A DNA stretch of 64,000 nt from Aquimarina agarivorans. GTDB taxonomy: Bacteria > Bacteroidota > Bacteroidia > Flavobacteriales > Flavobacteriaceae. The stretch covers positions 26,790 to 90,789 of the forward strand of contig NZ_AFPB01000138.1 in the NCBI RefSeq assembly GCF_000218485.1. The letters are read 5' to 3'. Both the position numbers and the translations under genes were made by a program. Shown piece by piece: positions 17,508 to 28,960 of this stretch; within the stretch, counting starts at the first letter, position 1; each line of letters opens with the position of its first letter. Under the pieces are notes generated by a model. It ran no database searches. It worked only from the letters and a program-made list of their open reading frames with translations, and was not told the DNA's origin.

Positions 17508-18476
17508 TTAGTTTTTAAATTCGGGCAACTGTTGTGTAACATCTTTTTTTGCGGTAACGTAAGTGATCGGTAGGTTAAACGAAAATCCAACGGGTTTGCC
17601 GTCAAGTGTTCCTGGTAAAATAGCTTTAGGTATCATTGTAAATAGTCTTAAAGCTTCGTTTTCAAGTTCAGGTAAAATGCCAAGGGCTTTGGGGTTGCTT
17701 GGTTTTCCTTTTTTATCAAAGGAAAACATAAGGTATGTAGTGATTTTTGATTCATACATATTATAGTTTGAACTCAGTTTCTTTTCTACAGACCAAATTA
17801 CGGGATGATTAATTTTCTTTTGAATTAATTGACTAATATTGTATTCAATGCACTTTCTTTCAGCTATGTACTTTTCTTCGGGCGTATAGCCACTACCAAG
17901 TTTATGACACCCACTGTAAATTGGAAGCGTTTTGGATACATCAAAAGCGGGTTTGTTAGGTGGCATTTGTAAAATTTGGTCTTTAGTAGCTGTAGTGTCT
18001 TGATTAATTTCGGAAATCAAAGTATACTGTTCATTTAAATAATCTTTGAACAAAGGGTTCACTTTTTTATCAAAGTCTAATTTTGAGCATAAAAATTTCA
18101 ATTTTTTATATGTAGCGCGATGCTTTTTTATAGTAGAACTAAAAAGTCTTTTTTCAATTTGTCCCGAGCTGTTTACCCAAAAAGTGATGCCCAGTTTTTT
18201 TGAATTTGAATTAGTATAAATTTTCAGAAGTTCTTTTCCAATATGATGTGAAATGTATTCCTGTATCAGCTGTTTTACTTTTAAATCAAACGCTTCTTTT
18301 TGCATTTTTGCACCATCTAAATCTGAAAAAAGGTTAATGGGCAAATTTTTATAGCATTTTGAATAATTTCCCTTATCACAAGCATCAAAGTCAAAGGTTA
18401 CTTTATGACTATTTTGCGCTGATAATAAAGCGCCGAATGAAAGTAAAAATATGTAGATTATGTTTTTGAAAAACAT
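17508..18476 (-). CDS. Secreted protein with a TonB C-terminal-like domain
   Basis: 322 residues. The signal peptide (MFFKNIIYIFLLSFGALLSA) appears cleavable before QNS. Residues about 190-310 follow the TonB C-terminal pattern: PIYSGCHKLG, AERKCIEYNI, FSFDKKGKPSNPKALG, ELENEALRLFTMIPKAILPG, then GFSFNLPITY. It lacks the membrane anchor and Pro-rich linker of real TonB proteins, so it is probably a periplasmic or outer-membrane-associated relative rather than an energy transducer. It begins 32 bases after the alpha-2-macroglobulin gene and is probably cotranscribed with it. The function is unknown. Confidence 0.65.
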   Translation of the reverse strand: MFFKNIIYIFLLSFGALLSAQNSHKVTFDFDACDKGNYSKCYKNLPINLFSDLDGAKMQKEAFDLKVKQLIQEYISHHIGKELLKIYTNSNSKKLGITFWVNSSGQIEKRLFSSTIKKHRATYKKLKFLCSKLDFDKKVNPLFKDYLNEQYTLISEINQDTTATKDQILQMPPNKPAFDVSKTLPIYSGCHKLGSGYTPEEKYIAERKCIEYNISQLIQKKINHPVIWSVEKKLSSNYNMYESKITTYLMFSFDKKGKPSNPKALGILPELENEALRLFTMIPKAILPGTLDGKPVGFSFNLPITYVTAKKDVTQQLPEFKN

Positions 18477-18508
18477 AGTTTAAGTTTTGGGATTTAAGAA
18501 TATAATAA

Positions 18509-21500
18509 TTATTCAGTAATGATTACGCGCTGTCCAGCAGAATGGCTGCTAAATTCAGGGGCATACATGCATTGCAGGGTGGTTATTCCATTTGAAAAAT
18601 TACCTGTTTGATTGGCAATAACGTCATACTCTAGTACAAAATTGCCTTTAGGTAAGCGATCTATAAAAAAGTGAGTGGCTACATCCTTAGTGCTTTGGTA
18701 ATAGGTCAAACGATCTTTATATTGGTATGTTGAAAGTACTTTTACAGGTTCAAAACCACTAGCGCGCATGTCTTTGAGGTGTACAAATTCCATAAGATTT
18801 TCATTTTTTATAAGTAAGCGTACAGTTACTTTGTCACCAATTTGTAAAGGAGTACTTGTGGTAATTTGCTGTAATTCCGTTCCTTTTTTAGTAATTACTT
18901 TTTTATATAATTTTTTGTCAATAGCCAGTGGCGACTGATTGGATGTTTTTATGGCATCCAAATTCTCAAAATACTGCCAGTAATAGCCACCGTAATTGGT
19001 CACTTTTCCTTTGTTAGATACTTTTATTGATTTAAAATTCGGTGTAATTTCATTGGCACTCCAATGTGTTTTAAAATAGCCTGTGCCTTGTTCTTTTTCT
19101 GTTTCGGCTAGCTTTTTTGTAGCTATTTTTTGATTGCCTACAGTAATAGTAGTATTGTCCTTTAACGAAAGCCAATCTTTACCTTGCAATAAAAGGGCGT
19201 AGGTGGCATCGGCAGTTTCAATAGTGCTTTCCCAACGATTTGTGCGTTTGTTTTTAAGTAAATTAATCTTTAATTCTTCAAGGTATTTTTTTGGTTGATT
19301 GGTTTCGGAAAACGTTTCAATCAAAAGCGCTTGTGTGCTAATTTCCGATTGATACCACCACCAGGAGTTGGTATTTTCTTTCCAATACATGCCGTTTTCT
19401 TTAGAATTTACTGCAGATTCAATTAATGCGGTTAAAATTTGCTGTGTTACTCGACTTTTTTCAAAACGATGTAATGTTAAGGCTATCAAACTTTTTTGAT
19501 AAATGGAGCGCGATTGCCAAGTTGTTTTTTGAAAATCGAGGGCTTTCGTGATAATTGTTTTTACTTCTCCCTTTAAGGGGAAACGAGTCAGGAAAAAACT
19601 TCTGGCATAAGCCAAATGAAGCCACTGTACTTGTTTGTAAAAATTATCGGGGGTTTTATTATGCCTTAGGAACTCATTGTAATGATATAACAAATCACTG
19701 TCCAAAAAGCGAATCATATTTTTAACAATATTGTCCGTTTTGGTTTGCTGATTGGTAATTCCCAATTTTTCCAAATGACCTAATCCAGCTAAAATATGCC
19801 TGGTAATGTATGGATTTGATTGCCCACCATTAAACCAAGGGAATCCTCCGTCAGTATTTTGTAATTGACGTAATTTATTAATCGCCTTTTGTTGGTTTTG
19901 AGCTGTTTTTTTAAGGTTAAAAAGTGTTGCCAAACGTTGTTGCTGTTCGGTTTCAGACTTAGCATTTTGTAGCCAAGGACTTTCCGAAATTAAAATGCTT
20001 TTCAATTCTTCATTTTTTTCTAGCGGACTTTGTAAACTTCCTTTTTTTGCTTCCCAGCTTTTAAAAACAGCATTAATTTTTGGCTGGGAGTTTATAAGGT
20101 GACTTGCCACGGCGTTGGCATAAAGCCTGGAAAAAGTTTGCTCGCTACATTCATGCGGAAATTCCATTAAGTAGGGCAAGGATTTTATAGCCATCCAAGC
20201 AGGATTAGTGGTATATTCCAAGGTAATGGCATGTGGTTTTTGAGTATTGCTTAATGGGTCAAAATTTGCTAACTCGTAACTTTCAGTTTCGCCAGCACGC
20301 ACCCAAATAGGAATACTTTCGGTTACCAGCATGCGGTTGGAAAGTACTGGAATCACATTTTGCTCTCCATCCGTAAACTGTCCTGCTTGTGCCACAATTT
20401 TATACTGAATGGCGGATAAATCCGAAGGAACAACAATTTTCCAGTCAACAAGTGCATTACCATGGCTATCAATTTTGAATTTTTTGGTAGTCCCTGTATG
20501 TTGCAACTGTAAATCTACATTTTTTTGATTGGTAGGATTGGACCATTCCAGCAGAGCAGTTCCTGAAATTGGTTTTTCAGTAAGATTGGTAATTTTTGCT
20601 GTAAAGCGCAAACTATCGCCCTCACGCACAAAGCGAGGCGCATTTGGAACAATACTCAATTCTTTTTGAGTGATGGTCTGCGCCGAAAGTTGACCAGTTT
20701 CTGCCTGTTGTGTATGCGCTAGCAAATTAAAATTCCAACGCGTTAAGGCTTCGGGGGAGGTAAATTCAAATTCAACATCCCCTTTTTTATTGGTGCGTAA
20801 ATTAGGCAAAAAGAAAGCAGTTTCTTGTAAATTGGTTCGAGCTCGGATGTTTTTTAGGTCTTGGGTTTCTATAACGGGTGTTTTTGTATCAGGGTCTTGT
20901 TCTATTCCAGAATTATCTACAAGACTACCTTCCGCCGTTTCGTATTCTGCATCTATTTCTTTCAAAGCAATGCCTGAATCCATCATTTCTAAAGATTCAT
21001 TTGCTAACATTTTCTGGCGAGGCATTCGGCTTACACCTCCAGTAAATTCATTCCAGTTTTGCTTGGCCTTAGTATTGATGATGACGTCACTTATGTTTAT
21101 GTTGGGATCAGGTAAAAGTTTAATTTTAAGAAATTCATTTTCTTTTGTTACAACGAATTCTTTAGTAACAAAACCAATGAAAGAAATAACGAGGGTGTCA
21201 CCTTTGTCTGCTCGAATACTAAATTTACCATCTAGATCAGAGTTGGTTCCTATTTCTGAGTTTTTTATAATAATATTGACAAAGGGCATTGGTAATTTAT
21301 CATTATCAAGAATTACTCCTGATATATTAAATTCTTTTTTAATTTTTGTTGCGTATTTACTTTTCAACTCCCTCAAATACTTCCGGTAGTTCCATGAATT
21401 AATCACATTAAAATCAAAACCAAAAAGATTTAACTGTTCGTTTGGAATATTTGGATAGCGTAAATTTGGAATAGTTTCCCTAAAACTAATTGTATTGGTA

Positions 21501-24500
21501 TTTAGTCGTTGCAATTCACTGGCTGCGTTTGGTTGCGGGATGTAGTGATAAAAACCGAAATTAGTATTCCAGGAATGGGTGCGAAATTGATCCAAGGAAG
21601 CATCGTACATTGTTGCCAAAACTTCAGCATTAAAAGCTTTTTTGTTTGAGCTTTCAACATTAAAACTCCAGGTTTCTTTAGCACCAGGACTTATTTTATC
21701 CGTAAAATGTTTTTTTGTAATGTTTAGTGTAGCTGGTTTTTTGCTTAAGTCAATTAGGTCTTTTGCGGTATAAAAATGATTAAAAATTTGATAGTGATAC
21801 ACTACGTTTAGTTGATTGTAGGTTAAGTTTTTAAAATTGATAGGAATGGATTTACTTCCTTTTTTTAATTCTATTTTTTGCTTCCAAATGGAAATGTCCC
21901 CATCAAAAACCTCTACAAAAGTAGTTAGATCGGGAACTGCGGTTTTCATGTCAATAACTAATTGGGAAGCTTTTTTTGAATTTATGCTAGCAGAGTGCGT
22001 AAATAGTTGTTTGTCGGCAGGAAAACGTTGATCAATATGCTCCAATGTAATTACCTTTTCGGTAGTTGTTTGTGTTTTGGTATTAGGATCTGTGCTTGTA
22101 ATAACCAAAAGATACTTGCCCGAAGGCCAAAGTTTAAAATTGCTGACGCTTACTGTTTCTTCCGTTTTATTTGAGTACGAATGCTCAAAATAGCTTCGTC
22201 CTTTTTTCCAGTTTTTGGTGTCATTTTCGTTAGTGTACGGAATGTGTGGAAATTTCGCGGCAAATTCAGCTTGTTCCATAGTTTGAATATCAGGGGTGGC
22301 CCACGGACGAGCATTTAAAAATCGATTAGGAGCCTTTAATTTATACACCTTTAAAGAGCCATTGGTCAGTATGGGGTTGTCGTTAACATCGGTGGTATTA
22401 ATTTTAAGCATGTTGGTTTTAAAGGATTTCCAAATAGCTTCGGTATTTATTGTTGCAACTAAATTTTTGTCCGCTACTTTTAGTGTAGTGGTCGCCTCCC
22501 TAGTTTCGCCGTTAAGGTCAATAACTTTGGCTTCAATAACGTACTTGTAAATTTTATCTGCAGTAATCACTTCATCTGTTTCTGCTTTAAATTGAATGGT
22601 AAAATCTCCTTTTTGGTTAGTATCTACTTCTCCAAATGCTATTTGCTTACTTTCATTATTTGCAGGCTGGCTCCACCAGTAATTGCGATATTGTTTGGTG
22701 CGAGAAATGGAATAATTTACAGTAGCATCGGTAATAGCAGTACCCAAAAATGCTTTGGCATTACCAATAATTTTGATGCTGTCCAGCGGTTTGTATATTT
22801 CGGTAGCGGGTAAAAAAGAGACCTCAAAAGTGGGGCGTTTATATTCTTCAACAGAAAAATACGCACTACCATTTTGATGATTTTTTTTGTTTTTAGGGGC
22901 TTCCAAGCGGGCTGAAATGGCAAAATTGCCCGTAATTCCAGTCTCAGGGAGTTTAAATTCACTGTGCACGGAGCCATATTCATTAGTTGTCAGGGTAGTT
23001 TCATGGACTTTTTCATTATTAGGGTTAGTGACTTCAATTGTAATTTTTTGATTAGCAATAACAGTACTTTTTTTATTGAGTTCGCTAATGGAAATGGCTT
23101 TAAAATACACAGGTTGCCCCGGACGGTAAATGGCTCGATCCAAAAAAAGTAATGTTTTAGAACGGTAGGCATTATGTTCATTATTATTGCTCACCGCTCT
23201 TCCGTAAGCATAATCTGTTAGCAGTAAAGTATCCTTTGTAGTGGAAATACTAATTTTTTGATTTTGGTAACTATTTTTTTTACGATGCACAAAATTACCC
23301 CATGCATCCGCTGTGTAATTGGTGGTTACTTTTTGATTTGTACGTCGATTAATTTCGGTTTCCACATTTATTTTAGCCCCAACTAAGGGTGCTCCTGTGT
23401 ATCGGTTTACTATTTGATAACGATTGGCATCGGGAAGTACTGTTTTGTTTACGCCAATTTCAGTCACATCAATTTGGTGGTATTTATAACTGTCAGTTAA
23501 GGTATCCGTTTGTATTCGAAACACATAATTGCCTAGTGGAAGTTGCGGTACAGAAACCTCTGTGCTATAAGTATTGTAATCTTTCTTTTTGGGCAACGCG
23601 TAAGTTTTGGTAAAAAGCAGTTTACGTTTCGATAAGTAATCTTCCGTTAATGAATCTCGATTTTTATAGCCTAAATCATTCAATTTAAATGCCACTGGAA
23701 CTCGATACGCATTTACGGTAATTTTTGAGCAATTGGTAAAAGTAATTTGTGCCAAATGAGGTTTGTTTGGTAGATACTTATCCTGCGTTAGCCAAATTAT
23801 TTTTTTTGTAGTATTTGATTTTTTAAATTTTTAGCTTCAATAAGGGTTTGGGTATCTACATTTTGTGCTTCTACAGCAGTGACCAAATTTAAAGCAAGGG
23901 TGTTAAAGTCAGGATGTTTTAATTTACCATCAGCATTTTTTGCAAAAGCACTGTTTCGGTATGCTTTAGCTAGCGCTAGATTTATTTTTGCAATATCATT
24001 GGCTTTTTTAAATTCATAGGTTAAATTTTTTAAACTTTCTATATACAAAGACTCGGTTTCCGGACCAAGGTGATTTGCTTTCACAAACTGAAGCCTCTTT
24101 AAAGCAGCATTCACCCACGCAACGGTGCTTTTTTGTTGCGAATGAATTTTTTCAAGCTGTTGATAGGTTTCCAATGCTTTAAAAAGTAGGGAAGCATGAT
24201 CTGTTGTGTTTAATTTACTTTTTATAAAATTGGAAGAAGTCGCAAAATACGATGATGAGGTAATCAAAAATTCATCCTTTGGTTTATTAATTCGATTACG
24301 AGGATTTTTATAAAATTTTAAGGCTTTGTGTGCAATAATGTCATAAGCAGTGGGTTTAAATTTTCGCGAGATTGGAACGGTAATCAATAATTCGCTAATA
24401 CTAGTGGTGTTAATATTAGCCAAAGCCACGGCAGGCGTTAAAGCCTTGTTATACTGGGTACTTATTTCAGCTAAAAATGTGTTCAAGTCCCAAGTTTGAA

Positions 24501-24915
24501 AACTTTTGAGGTTGGCATCAACAGTTGCTGTACGGTCACTTATGCGCAAATAATTGTCATTTAAATAACTCTCCAAAAAATGCGCCTTATACATGTGTAG
24601 TAACTGTTTGTTGGGAAAGGAATGCTTTTCAATTGCAGTATTCAGCTCATTAAGGGTATTTATTTGCGATTTTTCATCAATAATTTGCATAAACTTCCAA
24701 CGAAATAGCAACGATTTAAGCTGCTGTACATCATTTTTTTGATTCACTGCTTTTTGATGCAATTCGTTTACTTTTTTTAGCGCGGTAGTCACTTTACCTT
24801 CAATTTCAAGTTGTTCAATAGTTTGCCACATACTGGAGTAGTTTTTATTTTGTGCACTTAACGTAGAAGTGATGCTGACAATAAAACAAATAAAAAAAAT
24901 AAGAAAGCGCGTCAT
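18509..24915 (-). CDS. Alpha-2-macroglobulin family protein, broken by one frameshift
   Basis: Read as one gene it encodes about 2135 residues. The first 372 residues (23797-24915) carry a signal peptide and the helical N-terminal region found ahead of flavobacterial A2M proteins (YSSMWQTIEQLEIEG). The remaining frame (from 23796 down) holds MG domains, an inserted carboxypeptidase-regulatory-like domain (FNISGVILDNDKLPMPFVNI) and the thioester segment PHECSEQTFSRLYAN, which keeps the C-x-E-Q motif. Bacterial A2Ms trap proteases in the periplasm or at the outer membrane. One missing A in the A8 run (complement of 23800-23807) causes the stop; A9 gives NQILQKKIIWLTQDKYLPNK. The long frame alone has no ATG and no signal peptide. 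Confidence 0.88.
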
Positions 24916-25088
24916 AAGTTAGAATAGAATTCGTTATAAACTATACGGTTAAAGATACTAACTTTGGGATTACTTGTTGCAGTTTAGTGGAGTATAGAAT
25001 TATTAACGTATTTTTATAAATGTTGAATTAATTATTTCATTTTTTAATTAATTCTTTTCAGGAAAGGAGTCCAAACACACCAACTAAA

Positions 25089-25883
25089 ATGACCAATAAT
25101 AAAATAGTTTATCAGGTAGATTCATTTACTTCAGAAGTTTTTAAAGGGAATCCGGCAGGAGTGGTATTTGCCGAAAACAATACTGATCCCAAATGGATGC
25201 AACAGTTAGCTATGGAAATGAATTTGTCCGAAACTGCTTTTGTAATGTCTAATGGTGAAAGTTATGATATTCGTTTTTTTACCCCAACTAATGAAATTGA
25301 TTTGTGTGGGCATGCCACTTTAGCAAGTGCTCACCTTATGTATGAACTTGGAATAGCAGCTACACAAGAGCAAATTCAATTTAATGCAAAAGGAGGGGAA
25401 TTGCAAGTTACTAAAGAGGCTGATGGTATAAAAATGAGGTTTCCTAAATATGCTATTGAGCAAGTAGCTGTACCTGAAAATTTTAATGCGCTAGTTGGTT
25501 TTGAACCCGTTGAATTTTTTAATTCAGGAGATTGGACGGTGGCTGTAGCCAAAAGCCAAAATGATATTGAAATTGCTGGTCCAATTTTTGATAAATTGCC
25601 TGTTAATGGATTAGGACATTTGTTAATAACAGCTGAATCGAATATTCCAGATATTGATTTTGTAGTGCGATGTTTTGCGCCGCAATCTGGGATTAATGAA
25701 GATCCTGTAACCGGTTCGGCACAATGTGCCTTAGTGCCCATTTGGCATATAAAAACAGGAAGAAAAGTATTTAATGCTTTGCAATTATCGCAACGAACTG
25801 GCCATTTAAAAGTAGGATTGATTGATGATATTGTTGAAATTAAGGGCAATGCCGTAACGGTATTCAAAGCCACTTTAAAGTAA
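25089..25883 (+). CDS. PhzF family isomerase/epimerase-like protein
   Basis: 264 residues, the usual PhzF length, with the diaminopimelate-epimerase-like two-lobed fold. Signatures are QVDSFTSEVFKGNPAGV (residues 9-25), NLSETAFV (with the catalytic Glu), FFTPTNEIDLCGHATLA and EDPVTGSAQCAL. PhzF itself isomerises a phenazine precursor, but most family members have unknown substrates, and no phenazine genes are here. The gene stands alone, divergent from the alpha-2-macroglobulin gene. Confidence 0.9.
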   Translation: MTNNKIVYQVDSFTSEVFKGNPAGVVFAENNTDPKWMQQLAMEMNLSETAFVMSNGESYDIRFFTPTNEIDLCGHATLASAHLMYELGIAATQEQIQFNAKGGELQVTKEADGIKMRFPKYAIEQVAVPENFNALVGFEPVEFFNSGDWTVAVAKSQNDIEIAGPIFDKLPVNGLGHLLITAESNIPDIDFVVRCFAPQSGINEDPVTGSAQCALVPIWHIKTGRKVFNALQLSQRTGHLKVGLIDDIVEIKGNAVTVFKATLK

Positions 25884-25949
25884 ATTTTGCATACAGAAAC
25901 CAACTAATTTTAGACGTTTGAATTTTTAAAGTAAATCAAGTAATAATTT

Positions 25950-26491
25950 ATGAAATTATTTTTTTTAGCAGTTTTTTTAGTTTGACAAAAATGATAGCAT
26001 TTACACCAGAGTCATTGGAAAAAGGCATAGAGTTGTTCAATAAACACCAGTATAACGAAGCTCAGGAAGTTTTTGAAGCCTATTTAAGCGAGCATCCAAA
26101 AAACACCACAGCTATGGAGTATTTAGGGGATATTGCTTTTCAAAATAAAAAGTGGAGTTTAGCGGCTAGCTATTTTAAACCGTTGTTAACGGATGATGTT
26201 ACCAATGCACGTTATCATTTTAAATACGCAGGCGCTATAGGAATGAAAGCAAAAAATAATAAATTGAGTGCCGTTTTTTTAATTGACGACATAAAAAAAC
26301 ATTTTATAAAAGCGGCTACCCTAGATACCTCGTATGAAGAACCCAGAATAGCTTTGGTGCAATTGTTTATGGAATTGCCATCAACTTTTGGCGGAAGCGT
26401 GACTAAAGCAACAAAATACGCTAAGGAATTATTGGTTTTAAATGCTATTGAGGGAGAAAAAGCCATGGCTTATATTCGGAAGAATAAATAG
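25950..26491 (+). CDS. Secreted TPR-like protein, signal peptide probably separated by a frameshift
   Basis: The frame 25982-26491 starts only with TTG and encodes a helical repeat protein (ALEVFEAYLSE-like helices, e.g. NEAQEVFEAYLSEHPKNTTA) that resembles tetratricopeptide repeats. Just upstream, ATG at 25950 opens MKLFFLAVFLV and then hits TGA (25983-25985) in another frame. One extra T in the T8 run (25959-25966) or the T7 run (25972-25978) joins them, for example as MKLFFLAVFFSLTKMIAFTP, a good signal peptide. The protein is then periplasmic, about 180 residues. The function is unknown. Confidence 0.6.
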
Positions 26492-26535
26492 AAAATTGCC
26501 GTAAACCGCGTATATTTACTTCACAATTTTAACAT

Positions 26536-27888
26536 ATGCGCGTACATTTTATAGCAATTGGCGGAAGTGCCATGCACAATTTAGCCATTGCATTACACCA
26601 AAAAGGATATCACGTTACTGGGAGCGATGATGCTATTTTTGAGCCTTCAAAATCAAGGTTATCAAAATACAATTTATTACCAGAGTCAACAGGTTGGCAA
26701 GCAACAAAAATTACAACCAACTTGGATGCTGTTATCCTTGGGATGCATGCCAAAGCAGATAACCCAGAATTGTTAAAAGCGCAGGAATTGGGGGTAGCTA
26801 TATATTCATATCCTGAGTATTTGTACGAACAATCAAAATTAAAATCCAGAGTAGTAATTGGTGGATCACACGGAAAAACAACTATCACCTCAATGATTTT
26901 ACATGTGTTGCATTATCATAATAAAGAGGTGGATTATATGGTTGGCGCACAATTGGAAGGCTTTGAAACCATGGTACATTTAACTGAGGATAATGATTTT
27001 ATGGTACTGGAGGGGGATGAGTATTTGTCATCGCCTATTGATTTACGCCCTAAATTTCATTTGTACAAACCCAATATTGCTTTGTTAAGTGGAATCGCCT
27101 GGGATCATATAAATGTGTTTAAAACCTTGGTAGATTATGAGGAGCAGTTCGAGATTTTTATCAATCAAATAACGCCAGGAGGAATTTTAATTTATAATGA
27201 AGAAGATGCAACGGTAAAGCGTTTAGTAGAAGCAAGCGAAAATCAAATTCGAAAAATACCTTATCGCACTCCTGAATATACAGTAAAGGATGGTGAAACT
27301 TTAATTGAAACCAATGAAGGATCACTTCCGTTAGAAATATTTGGAGCGCACAATTTGAGTAACTTGGCAGGAGCCAAATGGATTTGTCAAAATATGGCTA
27401 TTGATGAAGATGATTTTTATGAAGCCATCGCTAGCTTTAAAGGGGCATCCAAAAGACTTGAAAAAATTGCCGAAGCTACCAATGCTGTGGCGTATAAGGA
27501 TTTTGCCCACAGCCCTTCAAAGGTTTTGGCAACTACACAAGCGGTTAAAAATCAATTTCCAAATAGAAATCTTATTGCTTGCCTGGAGTTACATACTTAC
27601 AGTAGTTTGAATGCGGAATTTTTAAAACAATATGAAGGCGCATTAAATGCAGCGGATGAAGCGGTTGTATTTTATTCGCCAGAAGCTTTAGCTATAAAGC
27701 AGATGAAACCCATTAGTGAACGGCAAATTAAAACGGCTTTTCAAAAGACAGATCTAAAAGTGTATACTGAGTCGAAAGCCTTTAAGGATTTTTTGTTTGC
27801 GCAAAAGTTCGACAATAAAACTTTATTGCTAATGAGTAGTGGGAATTATGGTGGTTTGGATTTTGATGCTGTAAAGGAGTTGTTTTAA
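26536..27888 (+). CDS. mpl: Mur ligase, UDP-N-acetylmuramate:tripeptide ligase type (peptidoglycan recycling)
   Basis: 450 residues in the three-domain Mur ligase order. The N-terminal UDP-binding part starts MRVHFIAIGGSAMHNLAIAL, the ATP loop GGSHGKTT is at about residues 110-117, the central site includes EGDEYLSSPID, and C-terminal DFAHSPSKV is the substrate-domain signature (MurC has H-P there). This pattern fits Mpl, which joins recovered tripeptide to UDP-MurNAc, better than MurC. A MurC-type activity cannot be ruled out by eye. A group II intron remnant begins within 10 bases of its stop. Confidence 0.85.
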   Translation: MRVHFIAIGGSAMHNLAIALHQKGYHVTGSDDAIFEPSKSRLSKYNLLPESTGWQATKITTNLDAVILGMHAKADNPELLKAQELGVAIYSYPEYLYEQSKLKSRVVIGGSHGKTTITSMILHVLHYHNKEVDYMVGAQLEGFETMVHLTEDNDFMVLEGDEYLSSPIDLRPKFHLYKPNIALLSGIAWDHINVFKTLVDYEEQFEIFINQITPGGILIYNEEDATVKRLVEASENQIRKIPYRTPEYTVKDGETLIETNEGSLPLEIFGAHNLSNLAGAKWICQNMAIDEDDFYEAIASFKGASKRLEKIAEATNAVAYKDFAHSPSKVLATTQAVKNQFPNRNLIACLELHTYSSLNAEFLKQYEGALNAADEAVVFYSPEALAIKQMKPISERQIKTAFQKTDLKVYTESKAFKDFLFAQKFDNKTLLLMSSGNYGGLDFDAVKELF

Positions 27889-27892
27889 ATAA

Positions 27893-28081
27893 TTAAAAGA
27901 AAATACTAATGGAAAAGTCTTTCGGCTACTGAGTAAACGATTAGTTTGGTGGGCACGGAAAAGGTATAAACGCTACAAAACCAGTATTAAGAAGGGGTAT
28001 AAATGGTTAGCAACAGTACGGAAACAATACCCGACTTTGTTTTATCATTGGAACTTCTCTCAAATAAATTGTATTGCGTAG
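27893..28081 (+). pseudogene. C-terminal fragment of a group II intron maturase
   Basis: About 56 recognisable residues from 27911 (GKVFRLLSKRLVWWARKRYK, then KGYKWLATVRKQYPTLFYHW) match the end of group II intron reverse transcriptase/maturases. The fragment stops at TAG (28079-28081), just ahead of intron domain V. The reverse transcriptase and X domains are missing, and so is a start codon. It is a relic. Confidence 0.85.
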
Positions 28082-28168
28082 ATTTGTACAACAAGAGCCG
28101 TGTGAAGGGAGACTTTCAAGCACGGTTCTGTGAGAGGCTTAGGGTGAAAATCCCTTTGCCTACTCGAT
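27893..28168 (+). mobile_element. 3' remnant of a group II intron, 5'-truncated
   Basis: Only the end of the maturase gene and RNA domains V and VI remain. Domain V is 34 bases long (28095-28128), starts GAGCCG, keeps the AGC triad and closes with CACGGTTC. A domain VI-like hairpin follows (about 28134-28163), and the 3' end is near 28163-28168. The 5' end lies within a few bases of the mpl stop codon. Loss of the 5' part fits incomplete reverse transcription at insertion, or a later deletion. Confidence 0.88.
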
Positions 28169-28194
28169 TACAAGTCCGTTGTGGTGCATAAAAA

Positions 28195-28950
28195 ATGACA
28201 AGTGAACTAAGAAATATAATTGATGAAAGCTATTCGGTTTTCAGTAAATACGATGTCACTATTCCTTTAGACATTTGTACAGAATGCTGTATGACACCTA
28301 ATCAGGAAAGTGAATTAGCAGGTATGTCTGTAAATCAGATTCCGTTTGAACTTCTTTATGAATATAATACAGCCGCTAAAACAGATTTACCGAACATCGA
28401 AGAGTTCAAACATTTTCTCCCTCGATTTTTGGAGTTAACTGCAGAATTGAAGTTTTTACACCATTCTGCAGAGCTTATATTAAGTAGATTTGAGTACTAT
28501 TCCATAGAAGAATGGACTGTAAAAGAAATTGAGATAATTCAGAATTATTCGAAGGAGTTATTTAAACATTTTCTTTCTATTTACCCTATTCCTGAACTCG
28601 AAAAAATTGATTCTATAATCATTATGCTTTACAAGGCTAAAGTTGATATGTTGGAAATATTAAGAGAATGGCGGACGGTTATAAATCGCTCCAGCTTATT
28701 ACACTTAAGTGATTTGGTATGTGGAGGATTTAAGGGAGCAAATAACGATACTTTGTCAAGTGGATTCGCAGATGGTGTGATTTCTAAAATTGTATTCGAT
28801 TGGTTAAACACAGACTATGGACTTGCAGACTTGAAGAATCAAATAGAGGAAATAATAATGGATCCAAAAGAACTCGGTGAATGGAAATTGAACGAACTAA
28901 ACTGGACGTATGAAAAGTTAAATGAACTTGACTATAAAAGAAACAACTAA
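28195..28950 (+). CDS. Protein of unknown function, accessory island
   Basis: 251 residues, mostly helical, no signal peptide or membrane segment. A cluster CTECCM (residues about 29-34) might bind metal. FLPRFLELTAELKFL and WTYEKLNELDYK are other conserved-looking parts. I do not recognise the family. It sits between the group II intron remnant and an attC-like hairpin, so it may be a captured gene cassette. Its ATG lies 13 bases after the GTTGT junction (28178-28182), and no upstream promoter is obvious, which also fits a cassette. Confidence 0.7.
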   Translation: MTSELRNIIDESYSVFSKYDVTIPLDICTECCMTPNQESELAGMSVNQIPFELLYEYNTAAKTDLPNIEEFKHFLPRFLELTAELKFLHHSAELILSRFEYYSIEEWTVKEIEIIQNYSKELFKHFLSIYPIPELEKIDSIIIMLYKAKVDMLEILREWRTVINRSSLLHLSDLVCGGFKGANNDTLSSGFADGVISKIVFDWLNTDYGLADLKNQIEEIIMDPKELGEWKLNELNWTYEKLNELDYKRNN

Positions 28951-28960
28951 ATAGACGACA

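Noticed and set aside
28003..28191. 62-codon frame over the group II intron end
   Set aside because: It crosses intron domains V and VI, which are RNA structure, in a frame other than the maturase remnant.
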